Positions 58,149 to 64,000 of a stretch of 64,000 nt of DNA are shown here, piece after piece. Source of the DNA: Janthinobacterium sp. (GTDB lineage Bacteria > Pseudomonadota > Gammaproteobacteria > Burkholderiales > Burkholderiaceae_D); NCBI RefSeq assembly GCF_009923995.1, contig NZ_RFSK01000011.1, positions 62,001 through 126,000 of the forward strand, given 5' to 3'. Position 1 is the first letter of the stretch; every line of letters starts with the position of its first letter. The notes under the pieces are model-generated. The model had not been told where the DNA came from. It did no database searches and saw nothing but the letters and a program-made list of their open reading frames with translations. Both the position numbers and the translations under genes were made by a program.

Positions 58149-58508
58149 ATGGCGTATGTGGATGGATTTGTGGTGCCCGTGCCGAAAGCCAAGCTCGATG
58201 CCTATCTGGCCATGTCGCGCAGCTGCGGCGCCGTCTGGCGCGAATATGGCGCGCTGGAGTTTCGCGAATGCGTGGGCGACGATGTCAAGCCGGGCAAGCT
58301 GACCTCGTTTCCGCAGGCGGTAGACCTGCAGGACGGCGAAGTCGTGGTGTTCTCCTGGATCGTGTACGAATCGCGCGCCAAGCGCGATGAAGTCAACGAC
58401 AAGGTCATGAAGGATCCCCGCCTGGCTGACATGATGGACCCTGCCAAGCTGCCGTTCGATGGCAAGCGGATGATTTATGGCGGCTATGAAATGCAGGTGG
58501 ATCTCTAG
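58149..58508 (+). CDS. DUF1428 (YbaA-like) protein
   Basis: This 119-residue protein belongs to DUF1428, a dimeric alpha/beta-barrel family. MAYVDGFVVPVPKAKLDAYL, REYGALEFRECVGDD and FSWIVYESRAKRDEVNDKVM are conserved segments. AAGGAGAACATC sits before the ATG at 58149. No enzymatic role is established for the family. Confidence 0.9.
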   Translation: MAYVDGFVVPVPKAKLDAYLAMSRSCGAVWREYGALEFRECVGDDVKPGKLTSFPQAVDLQDGEVVVFSWIVYESRAKRDEVNDKVMKDPRLADMMDPAKLPFDGKRMIYGGYEMQVDL

Positions 58509-58513
58509 CGGTT

Positions 58514-58594
58514 GAAACAGTCCATGGCGGCGTTGCAGTGTCTCGTCGTGCGGCTGCACTGCCGTCGACACTGTACCTTGCCCTGAATGGTTTC
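58514..58594 (-). repeat. Copy of the dispersed palindromic element
   Basis: GTCCATGGCGGCGTTG (58520-58535) and CCTTGCCCTGAA (58576-58587) match both end blocks of the pair at 62888-63080 in reverse orientation. The middle differs: it holds an inverted repeat CAGTGTC (58536) / GACACTG (58567). It lies between the convergent DUF1428 and pabB genes and slightly overlaps the latter's 3' end. Confidence 0.7.
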
Positions 58595-60437
58595 AGGTGC
58601 TGGCGATAAGATGTGCCGGCAATGCGCCGCGCAGCGCATTGCACACGACGATGGATTCTGCCCGCGCCAGCATGGCGCGCGTGATGATGGTTTCCTGTGC
58701 GTTCCAGGCGGGATCGGCCAGCATGACGGCGCGCTGCACGCCGGGCAGCAGGCCGCAGGACAGGGGCGGCGTATGCCAGCGGCCGTCCAGCCGGACGAAG
58801 ACGTTGCTGCGCCCGCCTTCCGTCAATTCGCCCCGTTCGTTAAAGAACAGCATGTCGAAGGCACCCTGCGCTTCGGCGGCGCGCCAGGCCGCATCGTAGC
58901 GCGTGCGCACGCTGCTCTTGTGGCGCAGGAACAGGTCGTCCGCCGTGGTGGCGTCTTCCGCCAGCATGACTTTCACGGTGTCCGGCAAGGCGGTCAGGGC
59001 GCCGCTTTGCACGCTGAACTGGCCGTCCTGGCGCAGCGCCAGGCGCAGGCGGAAAGGGACGTCGTCGGGACGCGCCGCGCATGCGGCCTGCAGGGCGGCG
59101 CGGGCGGCCTTGTCATCCCAGCGAAAGCCGAAGTAGGCGCTGGACGCGGCCAGGCGCGCCAGGTGGCGTTCCTGCTGGCGGCAGCCATCGGCACGGCTGG
59201 CGTGCAGGGTTTCGAACAGCTCGAAGTCGTTGCTCAAGCCTGTGAGGAAGCGCGCCTTGAGCTGGCATTCCGCGAATTCATCGGGCGGATCGCTGTCCAG
59301 GACGATGCCGGCGCCCACGCCCATTTCGCCGCGCCGCACGCCGTTCGCCCCTGTCGCTTGCAAGGCCAGGGTGCGAATCGGCACGGACATGCAGAAGTCG
59401 CCCACTGGGTGGGCAGGGCCGGCGGCCGGCGGATCGAACCAGCCGATGGCGCCCGTGTAGATGCCGCGTGGCGCCGGCTCCAGTTCGGCGATGATTTCCA
59501 TGGTGCGCCGTTTCGGCGCGCCCGTGATCGAGCCGCACGGGTACAGGGCCTGGAAGATGTCCGCCAGGCTGGCGTCATCGCGCAGACGCGCCTGCACGGT
59601 AGACGTCATCTGCAGTACGCTGCTGTAGCGCGTCACCTGGAACAGTGCCGGCACCTTGACGGAGCCCGTCACGGCGATGCGGCCGATGTCGTTGCGCAGC
59701 AGGTCGACGATCATCAGGTTTTCCGCGCGGTTTTTGGGGTCCTGTGCCAGGGCGCTGGCGCGGCGCGCGTTTTCTTCCACCTGTTCTGCAGGGGCGGCTG
59801 GCGCCGTGCCCTTCATGGGGCGCGCCGTCAGTTCGCCCTGCGCATGGCGCACGAACAATTCGGGCGACAGCGACAGCAGGGCGCCGCCATCGGGCAGCAT
59901 CACCAGCGCGCCGTAGGGCACGGGCTGGCGCGCGCGCAGCCGCGCATACAGGGCAAGGGGCGAGCCGAAGGCGTCGAAGCGCAGGCGGTACGTATAGTTG
60001 ACCTGGTAAGTGTCGCCGGCCACGATGTAGTCGTGGATGCGGTTGAGGGCGCGCGTAAATGCGGCCAGGTCGACATTCGCGCGGATAGCGGCCACGCCGG
60101 CCGGCGTGGCGGTCACTGGCGCGTGCTCCTCCAGCCACTGCGCCACGGCGTTCTGCGACAGGTGGGTGCACTGCTCGAAGACGAGCACCTGCGCCAGTGG
60201 CGGCGCGTCGGCCGTAGCGCCGCGCGGCGGCATGGCCAGCAGGTGCGCCCCCAGTTCGTAGCTGCACACGCTGACGGCGTACTGGCCGCGTTCCAGGGCG
60301 CCTTGCAGCCCTTCCAGCAAGGCTGGCCACGACTCCCCCCCGGTGCACTGCAAGACCGTCGCCAGGCCCGTGTACAGGCGCGAGCCGGCGCCGGGCGTGC
60401 TGGCGTCGTCGAGCAGGGCGAAACAGTCGGTAGGCAT
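58593..60437 (-). CDS. pabB: PabB-PabC fusion: aminodeoxychorismate synthase component I / lyase
   Basis: This 614-residue two-domain enzyme makes p-aminobenzoate for folate. The N-terminal chorismate-binding half (1 to about 370) has YIVAGDTYQVNYTYRL, RPMKGTAPAAP (key Lys), NLMIVDLLRNDIGRI and GSITGAPKRRTMEI. The C-terminal half is a fold-type IV PLP lyase (SNDFELFETLHASR, RHKSSVRTRYD with the Lys, GELTEGGRSNVFV). Such fusions are common in beta-proteobacteria. No PabA is adjacent. Confidence 0.93.
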   Translation of the reverse strand: MPTDCFALLDDASTPGAGSRLYTGLATVLQCTGGESWPALLEGLQGALERGQYAVSVCSYELGAHLLAMPPRGATADAPPLAQVLVFEQCTHLSQNAVAQWLEEHAPVTATPAGVAAIRANVDLAAFTRALNRIHDYIVAGDTYQVNYTYRLRFDAFGSPLALYARLRARQPVPYGALVMLPDGGALLSLSPELFVRHAQGELTARPMKGTAPAAPAEQVEENARRASALAQDPKNRAENLMIVDLLRNDIGRIAVTGSVKVPALFQVTRYSSVLQMTSTVQARLRDDASLADIFQALYPCGSITGAPKRRTMEIIAELEPAPRGIYTGAIGWFDPPAAGPAHPVGDFCMSVPIRTLALQATGANGVRRGEMGVGAGIVLDSDPPDEFAECQLKARFLTGLSNDFELFETLHASRADGCRQQERHLARLAASSAYFGFRWDDKAARAALQAACAARPDDVPFRLRLALRQDGQFSVQSGALTALPDTVKVMLAEDATTADDLFLRHKSSVRTRYDAAWRAAEAQGAFDMLFFNERGELTEGGRSNVFVRLDGRWHTPPLSCGLLPGVQRAVMLADPAWNAQETIITRAMLARAESIVVCNALRGALPAHLIAST

Positions 60438-60458
60438 GGGGACAGCGACGGCGGTGCT

Positions 60459-61034
60459 TTATCCCAGCAGCATGGCGATTTGCAGCGCCGCTTCCTGGGA
60501 GGGATTGATCTTGAAGCCGCTCTTGGCGTAGCGGTGCCAGCGTCCGATGACGAAGCTGACGATCAGGGTGGCGCGCGCCGCCACTTCGCTTTCCTTGCCA
60601 TGGCCTTCCGTGGCCGCCACGCGCAAGGCCTGCTTGAGCGCCAGTTCCACGCGGTCGTAGAACTGGTTCATGCGCACTTGCAGGCGCTCGTCCTCATTGA
60701 CCAGCGCATCGCCGATCAGCACGCGCGTCATGCCCGGATTGCTGATGGCGAAGTTGAGCAGCATGCCGATGATGTCGCGCGTCTGCGTCATGCCGTCGCT
60801 GTGCTTTTCCGCGATCTGATTGATCAGGCCGAAGACGCTCGACTCGATGAATTCGATCAGTCCCTCGAACATTTGCGCCTTGCTGGCGAAATGGCGGTAC
60901 AGGGCCGCTTCCGAGACGGCCAGTCTGGCGGCCAGTGCGGCCGTGGTGATCTTTTCGCCTTTCGGCTGCTCCAGCATTGCGGCGAGGGCCTGAAGAATTT
61001 GTAGCCTGCGTTGGCCCGGCGGTGTGCTTGCCAT
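60459..61034 (-). CDS. slmA: TetR-family nucleoid occlusion factor SlmA
   Basis: This 191-residue protein has an N-terminal TetR HTH (ITTAALAARLAVSEAALYRHF) and a long C-terminal helical domain. The block KAQMFEGLIEFIESSVFGLINQI and ISNPGMTRVLIGDALVNEDERL match SlmA, which blocks FtsZ assembly over DNA. A start at 61034 is favoured by homology. It lies 21 bases before pabB. Confidence 0.9.
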   Translation of the reverse strand: MASTPPGQRRLQILQALAAMLEQPKGEKITTAALAARLAVSEAALYRHFASKAQMFEGLIEFIESSVFGLINQIAEKHSDGMTQTRDIIGMLLNFAISNPGMTRVLIGDALVNEDERLQVRMNQFYDRVELALKQALRVAATEGHGKESEVAARATLIVSFVIGRWHRYAKSGFKINPSQEAALQIAMLLG

Positions 61035-61137
61035 ATTTTCTCTTGTCGTTAAAAAAAATGCTGCCTTGATGGGGAGTGCCAAAACCGCCGCTAGCGGTGC
61101 GGCTTCCGATGTCAACCGGAGGCCAAGGAGTTCCCCT

Positions 61138-61872
61138 TCAACGCAGGCGGTGAAGGCGGCGTGCCAAATGCCGGACAGATTTTACTTTGACATCGACGTA
61201 AGCGGGGCGATTTAACGCCTTGGGCAGCTTTGCCACGCCGATGGGATCGGCCATTTTCAAATATTGCGTGACCCAGGCCGTGCGCAAGCCCAGTCTTTTC
61301 GCGCCCTTCAGGTTGGCCAGGGTGTCTTCCACCAGAATGCAGCGGCTGGGCCGGATCTGGTGCTTGCGCATCAGTTTGCGCAGCATCAGGGTCGAAGGCT
61401 TAGGCCGCAGCTGGCGGTGCACCTGCATCGCTTCGATGGCGATGTGGTGTGAAAAATGCTGGCGCAGGCCCAGGTGGCGCATCACGTCGCTCGAATAGCG
61501 CAGCGGCGCATTGGTGAGTAAAATTTTACGGCCAGGCAGGCGCTTGAGTAAAGACCCCAGTCCCCGCTCGGCGCGTATCATGGCGCGCAAATCGTCGAAC
61601 GCATGCGTCTCGTGCAGGAAATGCGCGGCCTGCACCTGGTGGTGCTTGACCATGCCCAGCAAGGTGGCGCCATAGCGACGCCAGTAGGCTGCGCGCGCCG
61701 CGTTGACGATGGCGTCGTCGGCCGGCGTCACGCCGTCGCCCAGCACGCGGGCAATATAGGTGTTCATATTGGCCGTGATGGTGGGAAAGATGGCGTGCGA
61801 GGCATTGTGCAGCGTGTTGTCGAGGTCAAACAGCCAGACCGGCGACGAGCGGTTAAGATGGGACACAGGCAC
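61138..61872 (-). CDS. HAD-family pyrimidine 5'-nucleotidase
   Basis: This 244-residue HAD phosphatase of the Sdt1/PhoSc-like group dephosphorylates pyrimidine nucleotides. Motif I is WLFDLDNTLHNASHAIFP (Asp17, Asp19), motif II is ILLTNAPLRYSS, motif III Lys is near LRPKPST, and motif IV is CILVEDTLANLKGAKRLG. Two charged C-terminal basic patches (HLARRLHRLR) are present. It lies upstream of slmA and divergent from the TraB-like gene. Confidence 0.9.
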   Translation of the reverse strand: MPVSHLNRSSPVWLFDLDNTLHNASHAIFPTITANMNTYIARVLGDGVTPADDAIVNAARAAYWRRYGATLLGMVKHHQVQAAHFLHETHAFDDLRAMIRAERGLGSLLKRLPGRKILLTNAPLRYSSDVMRHLGLRQHFSHHIAIEAMQVHRQLRPKPSTLMLRKLMRKHQIRPSRCILVEDTLANLKGAKRLGLRTAWVTQYLKMADPIGVAKLPKALNRPAYVDVKVKSVRHLARRLHRLR

Positions 61873-61896
61873 AGGAGTCTTTGCTAGCGAGATAAG

Positions 61897-62832
61897 ATGA
61901 AAAATTCAACAATCAGGAAAACCATGCGACGCCAGATTATAGTGATGTTTTGCGGATTATTCTTGCTGCCCTTGCAGGCAGCCCGCGCCGAAGCACCGCC
62001 CGTGACGCAAAACCGGGGTGCCCTGTTCAAGGTGCAGGATGCCAGCCACACCCTGTATTTGTTCGGCACCATCCATGTTGGTGCACCCGATTTTTATCCG
62101 CTCGAACCGACGGTGACGCGGGCCTTGCAGGGTGCCGGGGCGCTGGCGCTGGAGATCGATCCGGGCGCCGATCCGCGCACGGCCATGCGCGCCGTGCTGA
62201 AATACGGCATGGAGGCACCGGGCAGCAAGGTACCGTCAGATTGCCGCCAGACCCTGGCGCCGCGCCTGGCGCCGCTGTTGCAAAAATACGGCATCGCGCC
62301 CGAAGCGGTGGTGCCGATGAAGCCGTGGATGCTGGCCAGTGTGCTGGCTATCGGCGAATTTTCCACCCTCGGCTACCGCTCCGACCTGGCGGTCGATAAT
62401 TATCTGTCGCAGCAGGCCAAGGCGCACAAGATCCCCGTGGTGGAACTTGAATCGATGGAGGGCCAAATGGCGCTGTTCGGCGCCATGTCGCCGGCTGACC
62501 AGTGCCGCTTCCTGGAGGACGGCGTGGCCTCGATCGAAGACCAGGAGCAAAGCCAGGAAGCGCGCGAAATCGCCGATGCGTGGCGTAACGCCGACGCGGC
62601 CGCCTTCGACAAGCTGGCGGCGAAGGCGGCGACAGACCCCTCGTTCGCCGCGCAGTTCGTGCAAAAGGTGTTGTTAGATGGCCGCAACCCGGCCCTGGCC
62701 GATGGCATCGCCCGCCTGCTGGCGCGCGAGCAGTCCAGCCTGGCCGCCATTGGTGTACTGCATCTGGTCGGGGCGAAAAGCGTGCCGGATTTATTGCGTC
62801 AGAAGGGCTTGAAGGTCGAGCGGCTTTATTGA
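61897..62832 (+). CDS. TraB/GumN family protein
   Basis: This 311-residue protein has a signal peptide ending near QAARAEA. The TraB/GumN motif LYLFGTIHVGAPDFYPLE, ALALEIDPG and the C-terminal AAIGVLHLVGAKSVPDLLRQ with the conserved His are visible. Family members are thought to be metal-dependent periplasmic or cytoplasmic proteases. An ATG at 61924 is an alternative start with a more compact signal peptide. Confidence 0.88.
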   Translation: MKNSTIRKTMRRQIIVMFCGLFLLPLQAARAEAPPVTQNRGALFKVQDASHTLYLFGTIHVGAPDFYPLEPTVTRALQGAGALALEIDPGADPRTAMRAVLKYGMEAPGSKVPSDCRQTLAPRLAPLLQKYGIAPEAVVPMKPWMLASVLAIGEFSTLGYRSDLAVDNYLSQQAKAHKIPVVELESMEGQMALFGAMSPADQCRFLEDGVASIEDQEQSQEAREIADAWRNADAAAFDKLAAKAATDPSFAAQFVQKVLLDGRNPALADGIARLLAREQSSLAAIGVLHLVGAKSVPDLLRQKGLKVERLY

Positions 62833-62853
62833 ACTGCAGAAGGGATGACGGTA

Positions 62854-62882
62854 GCTCAGCCGCGTAAAACACGCGGCTGAGC
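62854..62882. terminator. Strong hairpin after the TraB/GumN gene
   Basis: A perfect 12-bp stem (GCTCAGCCGCGT / ACGCGGCTGAGC) with a 5-base loop follows the gene by 21 bases. There is no T-run on either strand, so it may work as an mRNA stabiliser or a weak terminator. Confidence 0.45.
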
Positions 62883-62887
62883 AGATG

Positions 62888-62971
62888 GAAAAATGTTCAG
62901 GGCAAGGCGGACTGACGAAGACAGTACGCAAGTACGGCGAGGAAGGACAACGCCGCCATGGACATTTTTTC
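62888..62971 (+). repeat. Dispersed palindromic element, tandem copy 1
   Basis: The left end GAAAAATGTTCAGGGCAAGG and the right end CAACGCCGCCATGGACATTT form imperfect inverted termini: on opposite strands both read AAATGT(T/C)CA(G/T)GGC. The centre holds GTACGCAAGTAC. A second copy follows at a 110-bp period. Confidence 0.8.
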
Positions 62972-62999
62972 TATGGGGAGACGACGGCAGAGTAGAAGA

Positions 63000-63080
63000 A
63001 AAGTGTTCAGGGCAAGGCGTCGAGCCGAAGACAGTACGCATGTACGGCGAGGCGAGACAACGCGGCCATGGACATTTTTC
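63000..63080 (+). repeat. Dispersed palindromic element, tandem copy 2
   Basis: This copy matches copy 1 closely: GTGTTCAGGGCAAGGCG at the left, GAAGACAGTACGCATGTACGG in part in the centre, and GCGGCCATGGACATTTTTC at the right. It ends 20 bases from the tRNA-Thr gene. Confidence 0.8.
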
Positions 63081-63099
63081 AGATACGGGGATAAATCGA

Positions 63100-63174
<75 letters not shown>

Positions 63175-63239
63175 AAATTAAAAGCGGCGCCAGGTGATCT
63201 GCGCCGCCAAACTACTCGCTGTGATGCGTTGCGATTTTT

Positions 63240-64000
63240 TTAGTGCGAACGGATCATAGTACCAAAAGCCTGCTCGGTCAACACTTCCAGCAATAATGAG
63301 TGTTCGATGCGGCCATCGATGATGTGCACCGTGTTCACGCCGGACTTGGCGGCGTCGAGCGCGGAGGAGATCTTCGGCAGCATGCCGCCCGAGATCGTGC
63401 CATCGGCGAACATCTCGTCGATTTCGCGTGCCGACAGGTCGGTCACCAGGTTGCCCTGCTTGTCCTGGACGCCGGCGATGTTGGTCATCATGATCAGCTT
63501 TTCCGCCTTCAGGATTTCCGCGATCTTGCCCGCCACCACGTCGGCGTTGATATTGTAGGCCTGGCCATCCTGGCCGAAACCGATTGGCGAGATGATGGGA
63601 ATGAAGGCGTCGTCCTGCAGCGCCTTGACGACGGCAGGGTTGATCGCGTCGATCTCGCCGACGAAGCCGATGTCGAGGAATTCGCCCGGATGTTCGCGGT
63701 CCGGCATCTGCATCTTGCGCGCGCGGATCAAGCCGCCATCCTTGCCCGTCAGGCCGACTGCCTGGCCGCCGTAATGGTTGATCAGCATGACGATATCCTG
63801 CTGCACTTCACCGCCCAGCACCCACTCCACCACTTCCATGGTTTCTTCATCGGTGATGCGCATGCCTTGCACGAAAGTGCCTTGCTTGCCGATTTTTTTC
63901 AGCGCGTTGTCGATTTGCGGGCCGCCGCCGTGCACCACGACGGGGTTCATGCCGACCAGCTTGAGCAGGATGACGTCGCGCGCGAAGCCATGCTTCAGGC
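63240..64000 (-). CDS. argB: Acetylglutamate kinase ArgB (5' part beyond the window)
   Basis: About 253 C-terminal residues are present, and the reading frame stays open to the window edge. It phosphorylates N-acetylglutamate in arginine synthesis. [20 protein letters not shown] is the phosphate-binding region. [35 protein letters not shown] and [21 protein letters not shown] are signature segments of the family. The expected N-terminal 40 or so residues lie to the right of 64000. Confidence 0.95.
   Translation of the reverse strand, partial: LKHGFARDVILLKLVGMNPVVVHGGGPQIDNALKKIGKQGTFVQGMRITDEETMEVVEWVLGGEVQQDIVMLINHYGGQAVGLTGKDGGLIRARKMQMPDREHPGEFLDIGFVGEIDAINPAVVKALQDDAFIPIISPIGFGQDGQAYNINADVVAGKIAEILKAEKLIMMTNIAGVQDKQGNLVTDLSAREIDEMFADGTISGGMLPKISSALDAAKSGVNTVHIIDGRIEHSLLLEVLTEQAFGTMIRSH

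Noticed and set aside
62851-62882. tRNA-like D-arm sequence (GTAGCTCAGC)
   Set aside because: It is one arm of a simple 12-bp hairpin; no anticodon or T-arm follows.

Overview
The window looks like a chromosomal segment close to the replication origin of a GC-rich betaproteobacterium, most likely Oxalobacteraceae (Janthinobacterium or a close relative). This is inferred from the mnmG-rsmG-parA-parB-atpIBEFHAGDC block, the PHB-related enzymes, and the style of the dispersed palindromic repeats. No dnaA, dnaN or gyrB lies inside the window.

Layout. 1-900: a repeat fragment, a terminator and an MTA/SAH nucleosidase on the minus strand. 914-2350: a gene-free region with three tandem, same-orientation origin modules. 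Each has a DnaA box, an 11-12 bp spacer, a run of DnaA-trio-like triplets, and a pair of facing DnaA boxes at fixed distance. 2363-11102: a GMC oxidoreductase, a five-gene HAAT (Liv-type) ABC transporter and a 3-hydroxybutyrate-oligomer hydrolase. 11314-13431 (minus): an Fe-type alcohol dehydrogenase, then an operon with a guanidine-II riboswitch, a SugE/Gdx-type exporter, a stand-alone nuoA and a 58-residue membrane protein. Four parS-like sites lie between 8380 and 13615. 13749-25596: mnmG, rsmG, a 9-bp repeat array, parA, parB and the complete F1Fo ATP synthase operon. 25659-26726: rsgA.

26998-34727 is a divergent cluster combining polyamine enzymes (SpeD, and a SpeE with a membrane domain) with envelope-stress-type proteins: DUF350, a YdjI-like SPFH/SHOCT protein, a DUF4178 zinc-ribbon protein, a Gly-rich membrane peptide and YbjQ. 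A Tat-signalled FAD oxidoreductase is coupled to SpeE. I regard this as the best candidate for a poorly described system.

34777-53107 is a sugar region with two pentose/hexose ABC importers (GguAB-ChvE type on the minus strand, XylFGH on the plus strand). It also has Weimberg-type genes (xylX, an SDR sugar dehydrogenase, xylD), the regulator XylR, an epimerase-like protein, and a De Ley-Doudoroff-like set (dgoK, an IlvD/Edd dehydratase, an SMP-30 lactonase, a KDPG/KDPGal aldolase). 53173-62832 holds housekeeping and metabolic genes: a CoA-binding protein, PPK2, a semialdehyde dehydrogenase, a PHB depolymerase-like esterase, glutathione peroxidase, DUF1428, a PabB-PabC fusion, SlmA, a HAD nucleotidase and a TraB/GumN protein. 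The right end carries a tandem repeat pair, tRNA-Thr(GGU) and the 3' part of argB. Several small palindromic elements sit in intergenic gaps.
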